Shown here piece after piece: positions 45,568 through 54,016 of a stretch of 64,000 nucleotides of DNA. The DNA lies in contig JABTTV010000001.1 in the NCBI GenBank assembly GCA_015075725.1, positions 2,728,001-2,792,000 on the forward strand. Reading direction: 5' to 3'. Position 1 is the first letter of the stretch. Every line of letters begins with the position of its first letter. The translations under genes were made by a program, and so were the position numbers. This DNA comes from Anaerolineales bacterium (GTDB taxonomy: Bacteria > Chloroflexota > Anaerolineae > Anaerolineales > Villigracilaceae). The notes below the pieces were generated by a model. The model did not search any database, was not told where the DNA came from, and worked only from the letters and a program-made list of their open reading frames with translations.

Positions 45568-47052
45568 TTGAAAACCAAGATCATCACACTTGAATCTCAT
45601 GACGACCTGATCTCCGTCCGCGATAAATTGTCGTGGGCGAAAACTCCGCGCATCCTATTGGTGTGGCCCAGATATGAAAAGGTCACTTTGCGTCTGCTGG
45701 ACTTGAAAGTCCTCCAACGCCACGCAGATTCGCTCGGGGCACAGCTGGGACTCGTCACAAAACGGGTGAATGTACAACGGGATGCGGAGTCGTTGGGAAT
45801 CCCGGTATTTGAATCGACAACCGCGGCTCAATCGAACGCCTGGCCCGAGTCACCGCCCCGAACCCGGCGCACCCCGCAAGCGCCTCGTAAAGGCTTGCGC
45901 GCAATGCGCGAAAATGCGCATGTGAGAGAGGCGTCATGGCGGACATCGCTTTTGGGACGGGTGCTCACCTTTACGGCGGGAGTTGCGGCTGTCCTGGCGC
46001 TGGCAGGTCTATTCATCCCGCGAGCCGTTGTGACTTTGAATCCGGAAGCGCAGACCATATCTCTGATCATCCCGGTCAACGCAAGCCCGAATTTTGAGGC
46101 AGTCTCTCTTAGCGGTGAAATCCCCGCCCGGACCATATCCATGACCGTGTCTGAAGAACAGACGCTTGTCCTTTCAAATTTAATTTCCGTTCCAAAAGCC
46201 AAGGCTGCAGGGATTGCACTGTTCACGAATTCGGGTCCGGAAGAGATCATCATCCTTGCAGGGACAGTGGTGGCGACGAATACACTGATCCGGTTTGCGA
46301 CCATGAACGAGGCGAGATTGCCAGCGGGACTTGATGAAAGCGTTGAAATCAAGATCGAAGCGGTGGAAGCAGGCGCGGGCGGGAATGTCGAAGCGAATAC
46401 GATCAGGATCGTCGAAGGTACGCTTGGACTTTCGGTAAAGGTAACAAACCCGGAGCCAACGACCGGTGGAACGAACGAAGACATGATCGGCTCGACCGAA
46501 GAAGACCGCGTCAATTTGCGGGAACAAACCGTGTATAAGTTAGGTTTGATCGCCGAAGAACAAATCCGCGCAAATCTCGGCGAAGGCGATCTGTTGATCG
46601 CGGACACTTTGGCATTCAAAGACATCCAACGCGAGGAGTATTCCCTGCCAGTGGGCGAACCGGGTAACGAGTTGAGCCTCTCGATGCAGGCGGTATTTGA
46701 AGCGAAGTACATCCTTGCGGATGACCTGAGAGTTCTTGCCGCCTCTGCTGTGAATGCATCCATACCGGATGGATTTTCTCCGAACAGCGAAATGACGATT
46801 ATGCCGCTCGAGACCCCGTTCACTGATTCGGCGGGCATCACCCGTTTCCCCTTGCAAGCCTCGCAGCCCACTCTGCGCGAAGTGGATTTGATGCAGGTTT
46901 TCGATCTCATCCGCGGGCGAGAGGTAACCGCCGCCGCGCTCGCGGTCAAGGAATCCCTCTCCCTGCAAAACGAACCGAAGATTCAAATTACCCCTTCATG
47001 GTGGAAATGGCTGCCATTGATTCCCTTCAATATATCGATTGATGTGAGATGA
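45568..47052 (+). CDS. Membrane protein with baseplate-J-like domain
   Basis: 494 residues. A cytoplasmic N-terminal region of about 130 residues, one membrane helix (about 132-152), then an extracytoplasmic beta-rich part with EAGAGGNVEANTIRIVEG, the pattern seen in baseplate J/gp47-like domains. No other phage-tail gene is near, so it is a domesticated or simply related fold. The first usable start is TTG at 45568; no clear ribosome site. Followed by ruvX and mltG in the same direction. Confidence 0.75.
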   Translation: MKTKIITLESHDDLISVRDKLSWAKTPRILLVWPRYEKVTLRLLDLKVLQRHADSLGAQLGLVTKRVNVQRDAESLGIPVFESTTAAQSNAWPESPPRTRRTPQAPRKGLRAMRENAHVREASWRTSLLGRVLTFTAGVAAVLALAGLFIPRAVVTLNPEAQTISLIIPVNASPNFEAVSLSGEIPARTISMTVSEEQTLVLSNLISVPKAKAAGIALFTNSGPEEIIILAGTVVATNTLIRFATMNEARLPAGLDESVEIKIEAVEAGAGGNVEANTIRIVEGTLGLSVKVTNPEPTTGGTNEDMIGSTEEDRVNLREQTVYKLGLIAEEQIRANLGEGDLLIADTLAFKDIQREEYSLPVGEPGNELSLSMQAVFEAKYILADDLRVLAASAVNASIPDGFSPNSEMTIMPLETPFTDSAGITRFPLQASQPTLREVDLMQVFDLIRGREVTAAALAVKESLSLQNEPKIQITPSWWKWLPLIPFNISIDVR

Positions 47053-47094
47053 TTAATGAACAACTTGACAGCTTGACCATTCGACGAATCCATT

Positions 47095-47511
47095 ATGAGA
47101 ATTTTTGCAGTTGATCACGGCGAAAAGCGCATCGGTCTCGCGATCAGCGACCCAACCGCCACAATCGCCAGCCCCTTGAAAGTTATTCGGCACGTTTCGC
47201 GCGTCATCGATGCCGCGCAGGTGGCGGAGATGGCTTTGCAAAATGACGCCGGGTTGATCGTCGTCGGGCAATCGTATGACGAGGATGGGAATCCAAATCC
47301 CGCTGGACGCAGGGCAGGCCGCTTTGCCGATGAACTCCGCAGCCAGACGAATATTCCCGTCGTGCTGTGGGACGAATCCCACAGCACGCAGATCGCCCGT
47401 GCCGCGCGCATCGAGCTCGGGGTTTCGCGCAAAAAACGCGCCGGGCATCAGGATGAATATGCGGCAGTGGTGATCCTGCAATCCTATCTTGAATCGAAAC
47501 GCAATTCATAG
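47095..47511 (+). CDS. ruvX: YqgF/RuvX Holliday-junction resolvase-like nuclease
   Basis: 138 residues of the RNase H-like YqgF family. RIFAVDHGEKRIGLAISDP carries the first acidic residue, VVGQSYDEDGN the second strand, and LWDESHSTQIA the third. Linked to Holliday-junction processing or pre-16S rRNA 5' maturation. Typical position directly before mltG. Confidence 0.94.
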   Translation: MRIFAVDHGEKRIGLAISDPTATIASPLKVIRHVSRVIDAAQVAEMALQNDAGLIVVGQSYDEDGNPNPAGRRAGRFADELRSQTNIPVVLWDESHSTQIARAARIELGVSRKKRAGHQDEYAAVVILQSYLESKRNS

Positions 47512-47558
47512 CTTGCAACCTGACACATGTGGCTTTCAACCTGACACCTCCTAAACCA

Positions 47559-48686
47559 ATGTCTTCCCGATTCTTCAAACGTTACCAACTTCATTTCATC
47601 CTTGGTGTACTGGTGTTTGCCTTCTTCGCGTGCATCTTTGGGTTCGTTTATTACATTCCCGCACGCGCTTCCTTGTTGTATGGTCCACCGGCAAGGCATC
47701 TTTCCATTTCAGATCGGATCGAATATTCGACCCGCCTGCTTTCTTATGGCGGCGAGCTAACGACCCCGCTCGATATGAACGGAGTTACGCAGCCCTTTCG
47801 CGTAGACTCCGGTGAAACGGTCGCATCCATTGCCAGTCGGCTAGAAAGCGGTGGTTTCATTTCCAGCGCAGGCGCCTTTTTCGATTATGCCATCTATACC
47901 GGCATCGATCTCACGATTCAATCCGGCGATTTCGAACTCAGCCCGGCGCAATCCATCATCGACATTGCCCGATCGCTTCAAAAATTCAATCCCTCCGACG
48001 CGGTGTTGACGATCCTGCCCGGCTGGCGGATGGAGGAGATCGCCGCTTCGCTCCCGACCTCCGGCTTGACCATCCCTCCCGAAGAATTTCTTTCCGCTGC
48101 AAACGATCCTCCTCAAGTTCTCGCGTTCGCGGAGCCAGTCACCATGGAAGGATTTTTCTTCCCGGATTCGTACACGCTCCCGCGCGAAACTACGATCGAT
48201 CAATTGCTCGAAGCCATCGGGCGAAATTTCGCGGCGAAGCTTACAGCCGACCTTAAAAACGGATTCGCCTCCCAAAATTTAAGCATCTATCAGGCAGTGA
48301 CCCTCGCCTCCATCGTCGAGCGTGAGGCAGTGAAAATCGAAGAAGCGCCGTTGATTGCCTCTGTCTATCTCAACCGTATCGCCATCGGGATGAAACTGGA
48401 TGCCGATCCGACGGTTCAATACGCCATCGGGTATCAAGCCGATAAAATCTCATGGTGGAAAAGTCCGCTCGCGTTGGCGGATTTGGAAATTGTCTCCCCG
48501 TATAACACCTATCTTAATCCGGGCTTGCCTCCCACGCCCATCTCCAACCCCGGAATCGAAGCCTTGACCGCGGTGGCATTTCCACAACAATCACCCTATT
48601 TTTATTTCCGCGCCGCATGTGACGGGTCGGGGTATCACGTCTATGCCGAAACGTTCGAAGAGCAGGTGGCGAACGGGTGCCAGTAG
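47559..48686 (+). CDS. mltG: Endolytic peptidoglycan transglycosylase (YceG/MltG)
   Basis: 375 residues. N-terminal membrane helix (about 12-33), LysM-like region, then the YceG core with ASIVEREAVKIEEAPLIASVYLNRI (catalytic Glu in IVERE), DADPTVQYAIG, and SPYNTYLNPGLPPTPISNPG. It cuts nascent glycan and limits strand length. The start at 47559 is preferred; the frame continues to a GTG at 47529 through a repeated aacctgacac stretch. It ends flush with the convergent gene at 48687. Confidence 0.95.
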   Translation: MSSRFFKRYQLHFILGVLVFAFFACIFGFVYYIPARASLLYGPPARHLSISDRIEYSTRLLSYGGELTTPLDMNGVTQPFRVDSGETVASIASRLESGGFISSAGAFFDYAIYTGIDLTIQSGDFELSPAQSIIDIARSLQKFNPSDAVLTILPGWRMEEIAASLPTSGLTIPPEEFLSAANDPPQVLAFAEPVTMEGFFFPDSYTLPRETTIDQLLEAIGRNFAAKLTADLKNGFASQNLSIYQAVTLASIVEREAVKIEEAPLIASVYLNRIAIGMKLDADPTVQYAIGYQADKISWWKSPLALADLEIVSPYNTYLNPGLPPTPISNPGIEALTAVAFPQQSPYFYFRAACDGSGYHVYAETFEEQVANGCQ

Positions 48687-49790
48687 CTATTTACGAAATC
48701 CATCCCATACCGCCAGTGCGGGTTTTGGGGAACGGTCGGGATTAATAAAACCAACATGGGAAAAATATTCAAGGGAGGCGATGTCATTTGGGTCCTGTCC
48801 CTTCGACCGGGCGAACTCGGCGTAAGAATCCATATTGAAGTCGTTCAGGGTGAGGTTTACCCAAAAGACAAGACGTGAGCCGAGTTGATCGTGGATTGCA
48901 TTCAAGTAAGTGACCTGACCTTCAGGCGTGCCTTGCGCGAACTCGACGGCTTGAGAGGAGAATCCGCCTTCGGCGACGGCGATCGGTTTCGAGGTCCGGG
49001 AGAGAAGCGGGGAGTAGTAATCGGAGGGAATGTCCGCGGCGGATGGGAAAACAAAGTAAGGGTAGGTCGAGATCGCCCAAACATCCAGGTTCGGCTCGAA
49101 AGCTTCGATCTGCTCCCAGTTGGGAGAGAGGCGTTGTCGATTACCCTCCTCGGGCTGGGGGAACATGTTATTGAGGTCATCCCATTGAAAGGTGACGAAG
49201 ACTTGCGTTTCGGGCGCTTCGGCTTTGACCAGGGCGTAGATTTCGTTGTAGAGGCTGATGAAGTTCGGCGTATCTTCGGGATGAGCGTCCATGTAGGTGT
49301 TGATCTCGGAGGCGAGGCCGAGATAACGGGGATGGAACGAGCGCACGACCCAAAGCGCATAATTTTTATAAGCGGTTCGAACGTTGGGATTTGAAAAGGC
49401 GGCATCCCAACCTGCGGGCAGTCCGATAAACTCACGGCGGTTCAGACCGTTCAACGCATCGAGAACGAAGATGGTTGCGAGGTTGTTCTGACGCGCAAGA
49501 ACGGTCTGATTTGTGATATCGGTTCGGGTTTGCGATTCGCCGTCTACATTACTGGCGAAATCCTCCCAGGCTGTGTTCTGTTGCAGAAGGACAAAATCGG
49601 CATGAAGGCTCAGGTCTTTGTAAAGCTGCAGGATACTGTCGGTGGTTGCTTCAGGCGCCACGGGGAAGAACCCGTAGGCTGTCCTGCTTGAGTCGAAGAT
49701 GGAGTTATCCAGCGGCAGGGGAGCGGGTGTTCCGCCGCAAGCCAGAGATGCGGATAATAGGATCGAGAGAAATATACCAAGACGCCTCAT
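48687..49790 (-). CDS. Lipoprotein with glycosidase-like TIM-barrel domain
   Basis: 367 residues. Lipobox LAC-G in a short signal (ACGG). The body looks like a TIM-barrel glycoside hydrolase of the GH53/GH-A kind: an acid/base-type YLGLASEINTYM at strand 4 and a nucleophile-type PIAVAEGGFS at strand 7. Family not certain and substrate unknown. Good aaaggag ribosome site. Convergent with mltG with no gap. Confidence 0.72.
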   Translation of the reverse strand: MRRLGIFLSILLSASLACGGTPAPLPLDNSIFDSSRTAYGFFPVAPEATTDSILQLYKDLSLHADFVLLQQNTAWEDFASNVDGESQTRTDITNQTVLARQNNLATIFVLDALNGLNRREFIGLPAGWDAAFSNPNVRTAYKNYALWVVRSFHPRYLGLASEINTYMDAHPEDTPNFISLYNEIYALVKAEAPETQVFVTFQWDDLNNMFPQPEEGNRQRLSPNWEQIEAFEPNLDVWAISTYPYFVFPSAADIPSDYYSPLLSRTSKPIAVAEGGFSSQAVEFAQGTPEGQVTYLNAIHDQLGSRLVFWVNLTLNDFNMDSYAEFARSKGQDPNDIASLEYFSHVGFINPDRSPKPALAVWDGFRK

Positions 49791-49865
49791 TCGTGACTCC
49801 TTTCCAGGTTATACAAGAATGGAGGGCGGAAAGTTGCGTCGATCAACCATCGCATCCAATGGCAA

Positions 49866-50888
49866 TTAGGACAACGAATGGTTTTTTTCTTTTCTGTTTA
49901 TGGAATAAGCCGCAAATGTCATTCCTGTGCCAATGACGAGCAATAACAGACCCTGCCAAATCACCGGCAGGAGCAATGCCCGAACCATTGCCGACGAAAG
50001 ATCGCCGGTGAAGCCGGATAGGAATGCGGGAAGATAATTCGGGAGACGATTCGCCAGGATACGTTCGAGAATCGCACTAGCGATCGGCGCGCCGAGAACT
50101 CCCATGATGAACGCGATGAAACCGGCGGCAAGGATTGGAATTCCCCACCAAATCAACCAATCCTTGGGCGAGCGGACGATGACAATCGTCAGAGCAAGAA
50201 GAAATGCGATGGGCAGGATCGGGCTGAGGCGCATCAAAAAGCGGATGACTAGCAGTCTCTGTCTCGGGTCGTTTTGAGGCGGTGCGGTGACGAGCGTCAA
50301 TTCATCCGGGATGATCGATGCGGCGAATTGGAGCTGTCCCTGAACGATCGGGGTGATGAGCGGCATGAGTTCATCTGGCGGGCTGCAAAGTTGAATTTCC
50401 CCGCTGGAAAAAAGGTTAACGGTGATCTGCGCGATCTGTTCGACAGTGCAGGCGGGGAGTGTTCTAATGAGCGCTATCACTGCCTGGGTTCCGGTTTCGC
50501 TCGACATGGCAGACTTAACCGGAGTGAGGCTGACGCTGGCTGAGTCCGCCTGCAGGTTGAGATAAGCGAACGTGGAAGCCAGCGCGTCATCGCCCATCGT
50601 TTTCAACGCTTCGGGCGGAAGCAAAGCGCGGATGAAGTTCTCCCATGCTTCAACACCCATTCCCTGCATCACAAGCGGCAGGCTGCTGTTATCCGTGCCG
50701 GGAGAGGCAATGGCTTGCGCCATCATGTTCGGGAGTTTGTCATAGAAATCTTCGCGGGCAAAAGCGCGTTGATATGTCTCGGCTGTGAAGGCACGGCGGT
50801 CGAAATTGAAGAGGAGGATCGCCGCCACTGCAGTTATTCCGAACAGAATAGCGCAAAAGACAGCGAAAGGATTTCTGAAATTTTCCAT
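49866..50888 (-). CDS. Membrane protein of unknown function
   Basis: 340 residues. One N-terminal helix (about 9-30), an extracytoplasmic domain of about 180 residues with two Cys pairs (PACT, QLCS), then four membrane helices (about 217-240, 246-270, and two more to 330). No family named. TATATT lies 8 nt before the ATG with no ribosome site, the near-leaderless pattern. Confidence 0.75.
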   Translation of the reverse strand: MENFRNPFAVFCAILFGITAVAAILLFNFDRRAFTAETYQRAFAREDFYDKLPNMMAQAIASPGTDNSSLPLVMQGMGVEAWENFIRALLPPEALKTMGDDALASTFAYLNLQADSASVSLTPVKSAMSSETGTQAVIALIRTLPACTVEQIAQITVNLFSSGEIQLCSPPDELMPLITPIVQGQLQFAASIIPDELTLVTAPPQNDPRQRLLVIRFLMRLSPILPIAFLLALTIVIVRSPKDWLIWWGIPILAAGFIAFIMGVLGAPIASAILERILANRLPNYLPAFLSGFTGDLSSAMVRALLLPVIWQGLLLLVIGTGMTFAAYSINRKEKNHSLS

Positions 50889-50896
50889 GAGTCAGG

Positions 50897-50902
50897 AATA
50901 TA
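50897..50902 (-). promoter_or_regulatory. -10 element of near-leaderless membrane protein gene
   Basis: TATATT, N8, ATG at 50888, minus strand. Confidence 0.45.
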
Positions 50903-50965
50903 CGACAAAAACCCTGCCTTCATTTCGAGTACAAGCGCAGGAGAGGCAGGAATGACCGTCGCTTC

Positions 50966-52942
50966 TCATGCGGTCAAAATCTCGATGTAATCCTGCGTCA
51001 CGGTTTCAGCCTTCCCGGCGCCAAGGATGTCGAGCAGTTCATTCACCAGTTCGGCTTTCAGATCGGCATCCTTACGACTCCAGGTTCGGCTCTTCACTTC
51101 CAGGAAGGTCCCCATCGCGGGTTGTTTTACCTCGTCGAGATTGATGAAGAATTCCGTGTTCTTGTATTTGATGTGCCATCGCAGGCGGTCCTTTTCCACC
51201 GAGATTTCCGTTTTTGGCTTGAAATATTCGCGGTAGAACCTCAGCGACTGCATGGCGGGCGCAAGGAAGCGGCTCCGTGAGAGCAGGACGTCGTGCCCAA
51301 TTTCGTCCTCGCGTTTTACACCGAGCAGTGTTAGGCGCGACCGGGTGTTGACGATCTCGCCCTTCTCGTTTATGAGGTTATCCTCGCGAAAACGCAGGCG
51401 TCCCTGGTTGGGATCGTCGAAAATGAAGTATTCATCGAACTGACGGTAATGTTTGTGCGCCGTGATTTCGATCTCATCGCGCATCAAGTTTTGGACGATG
51501 AGGCTGGGCTCTTCGACCTTGACCTTGACCTGCACCTCGAACGATTCCTCCTCCATCGAGCCGCCCAAAGCGATGAGCTTCGAAAGCACCGATTGCTCGC
51601 GCTCCGTCAGGAAGGCGTCGATCTTGACGGCAAGTTCGCGAGCCTGGGCGATCAATTCCTTTTCGTTGATCGTAAGCAGTTGACGGTCCCGCATCAGCCA
51701 TTTTCCATTGACCATCACGTCGGTCACATCGGTCGATTTGGCCGCATAGACCAATTGGGCATAGGCGTTCTGTGGATCGCGTTTGAAGCGCGGCGTGTTG
51801 TGGAGGGGACCCGTATCCACAACGATCATGTCCGCGCGTTTGCCGATCTCCAAAGAGCCGGTGATTTCGCCGAGATGAAGTGCCTGTGCGCCGAGGCGGG
51901 TCGCCATCGTCAGTGTGGCCGCGGCGGGGAGAACGGTCGGGTCGTTGGAGGCAGCCTTGGCGACGAACGAGGCGAGGCGCACTTCCTCGAACATATCGAG
52001 GTCGTTATTGGATGCGGGTCCGTCGGTGCCGATGCCCACGTTGAGTCCGTCTGCCAGCATTTTGGCGACCGGGGCAAAACCCGAAGCGAGTTTCAGGTTC
52101 GATGATGGATTGTGCGAGACTCCCGCATTGGCATGCTGTAGCGTGCGGATCTCGCCCGTGTCGATGTGGACACAGTGAGCGGCGATGACTTTGGCTTCGA
52201 ATAAGCCGAGTTTCTTTACGTACGGAATGACCGGCATGCCCTGTTCCTTGCGCATGTTTTCCACTTCGAATGCAGTTTCGGAAATGTGGATATGCAGGGG
52301 AACATCGAACTCTGTGGCAAGGTCGACACAGGCGCGGATGATCTCGGGAGTGGTCGAGTAGGGAGCGTGAGGCGCGATGGCGGGGACGATGAGCGGATGG
52401 CCTTTCCATTTTCTGATGAATTCGCGGGCATAGGCGAGCGAGTCGTCGTATGATGGCGCATCAGGCGCGGGGTATTTCATGATCGATTCGCCGCACACCG
52501 CGCGCATGCCCGCATCGGCGGTGGCTTGGGCAATGTCGTCCTCGAAGAAATACATGTCGTTGAACGTGGTCACCCCGCTGCGGATTTGTTCGGCGCAGGC
52601 AATGAGCGTGCCGAGGCGCACGAATTCCGGTGAAACGAATTGACGTTCGACGGGAAGCATGTACCCCATCAGCCAGACGTCGAGACGCAGGTCGTCGGCG
52701 AGACCGCGGATGAGGGTCATGGGCACATGGGTATGCGCGTTGACCAGGCCGGGCATAAGGATTTTCCCGCCGCAGTCGATCACTTCTTTCGCTGAATATT
52801 CTTTTTTCAAATCGGCTTCGGGTCCAACTGCGACGATGGAATCGCCCCTGACCGCCACTGCGCCGGGGTCATATTGAGTCAGGAATTCATCCATCGTCAG
52901 CACGACGGCATTGGTGAATAAAGTGTCAACAGTTTGAGTCAT
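50966..52942 (-). CDS. MTA/SAH-deaminase-type amidohydrolase fused to a CYTH domain
   Basis: 658 residues. Residues 1 to about 440 are an amidohydrolase of the MtaD/TrzN branch: metal ligands His70/His72 in NAHTHVP, LHIHISE, IAAHCVH and IGTDGPASNNDLDMF. Such enzymes deaminate methylthioadenosine or S-adenosylhomocysteine. Residues about 462-650 form a CYTH triphosphate-tunnel domain: strands EVQVKVKV, GRLRFRED, RSRLTLLG, ISVEKDRLRW, LDEV...FLEVKSR. The first CYTH motif is ExQxK rather than ExExK, so activity may be altered. Start at 52942 with ggag; the longer frame to 53011 is only a palindromic repeat. A ground for fusion is unknown. Confidence 0.88.
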   Translation of the reverse strand: MTQTVDTLFTNAVVLTMDEFLTQYDPGAVAVRGDSIVAVGPEADLKKEYSAKEVIDCGGKILMPGLVNAHTHVPMTLIRGLADDLRLDVWLMGYMLPVERQFVSPEFVRLGTLIACAEQIRSGVTTFNDMYFFEDDIAQATADAGMRAVCGESIMKYPAPDAPSYDDSLAYAREFIRKWKGHPLIVPAIAPHAPYSTTPEIIRACVDLATEFDVPLHIHISETAFEVENMRKEQGMPVIPYVKKLGLFEAKVIAAHCVHIDTGEIRTLQHANAGVSHNPSSNLKLASGFAPVAKMLADGLNVGIGTDGPASNNDLDMFEEVRLASFVAKAASNDPTVLPAAATLTMATRLGAQALHLGEITGSLEIGKRADMIVVDTGPLHNTPRFKRDPQNAYAQLVYAAKSTDVTDVMVNGKWLMRDRQLLTINEKELIAQARELAVKIDAFLTEREQSVLSKLIALGGSMEEESFEVQVKVKVEEPSLIVQNLMRDEIEITAHKHYRQFDEYFIFDDPNQGRLRFREDNLINEKGEIVNTRSRLTLLGVKREDEIGHDVLLSRSRFLAPAMQSLRFYREYFKPKTEISVEKDRLRWHIKYKNTEFFINLDEVKQPAMGTFLEVKSRTWSRKDADLKAELVNELLDILGAGKAETVTQDYIEILTA

Positions 52943-52957
52943 TTGTTCTCCAAAAGA

Positions 52958-53015
52958 TGTCACCCCGAGCGAAGGGTCTCCTCGTCTGCGTTGTGATGCT
53001 TCGCTCAGCATGACA
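52958..53015. repeat. Dispersed palindrome, gagcgaag type
   Basis: tgtcaccccgagcgaag (52958-52974) pairs imperfectly (13 of 17) with cttcgctcagcatgaca (52999-53015). It lies between two minus-strand genes. Confidence 0.75.
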
Positions 53016-53026
53016 CAATAAAGTGT

Positions 53027-54016
53027 CTATCTCCAATTCAAAAGCACTTCCAGAGCCTTGAGATTTTCTTCAAAGTCGGTGTACTTGTGTGTGGAAAGTT
53101 CCATATCTGCCGCGGTGATGCCGAGCGAGACGGCGTAATCGGCGAGGGTGCCGGTGTAGACGCAGCCTGTGTCAATGGGCGGGTAGGGATATCCCGTGGC
53201 TTTGGATAATGCTTTCGAGAATTTCTTCGAGTCCGCCTCCCAGGGTTCACCGCCAGGGAAAACACCCAGCGCCGCACTGTGATAGCTGATGATCGTCTCG
53301 ACATCGTGCGATTGCAGGAAGTACATCACAGCCCGTGTTTCCGGCTCCGAACCGGGACCCGTCCCGCTGGTTGTTGGAGTGAGTGTCCAGCAGCCAGTCC
53401 GGTCCCAGGTCTTTTTCCAATTGGCGGGGAAGTTGCGGTTCAAATCCACGCCATGGTCGTTGACCCGCCCGTCGATGCCGTGATCGCGCGCGTCGCCGTC
53501 GGGATTCAAATTTCTCAGGATGTATAGGGTCACATCGTCGGGGATGATCTCCGGGTTGTCGAAGATGTGCTGGATCAACTCGTCTGCCAGCGCGATGGTG
53601 TTCCATTCATAGCCTCCGTGAATTCCGGCGACGATCATCTTTTCCCGTTCACCGTGCCCGAACATGTACACTTCGATCGGCCTGCCCGAAACGGAATAAC
53701 CGATGGTTGCAATGCTGGCACGCCCCTGTGCCGCGTTTTGCAGGATGAATGGCGTGGGCGATTGGACGACGATCAACGTCGAATGCGGATTTGGCGTGAT
53801 GGTCGGCAGGTCGAGCGATAAAGGCACAGGTGTGAACGTTGGCGGCATTGTGGCAGTGAAACCTGTGCGTGATTCCTGCGAGGCGGCATGGGCGGGCTGG
53901 AGAGCCCAATAGGCGACCAAAACAAGCGCAATGGCTGCCAAGCCAAAGAGATTCAATCCCCATGCAAGGATGACCCATGGGGCGTCATTCTTTTTACGCG
54001 GCTTGGGCTTTGCCAT
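53027..54016 (-). CDS. M14 zinc carboxypeptidase, membrane-anchored
   Basis: 329 residues. One N-terminal membrane helix (about 14-40) and a Pro/Thr-rich stalk, then the M14 domain: IHGGYEWN (HxxE zinc ligands), DLNRNFP substrate Arg, SYHSA third zinc ligand, and AADMELSTH with the catalytic Glu. It removes C-terminal residues from peptides, or trims cell-wall peptides outside the cell. Its ATG shares one base with the cinA stop (TGATG), so the two are coupled. Confidence 0.9.
   Translation of the reverse strand: MAKPKPRKKNDAPWVILAWGLNLFGLAAIALVLVAYWALQPAHAASQESRTGFTATMPPTFTPVPLSLDLPTITPNPHSTLIVVQSPTPFILQNAAQGRASIATIGYSVSGRPIEVYMFGHGEREKMIVAGIHGGYEWNTIALADELIQHIFDNPEIIPDDVTLYILRNLNPDGDARDHGIDGRVNDHGVDLNRNFPANWKKTWDRTGCWTLTPTTSGTGPGSEPETRAVMYFLQSHDVETIISYHSAALGVFPGGEPWEADSKKFSKALSKATGYPYPPIDTGCVYTGTLADYAVSLGITAADMELSTHKYTDFEENLKALEVLLNWR

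Noticed and set aside
52943..53011. N-terminal extension of the amidohydrolase frame
   Set aside because: It is a palindromic repeat read by chance; a ggag site precedes the ATG at 52942.
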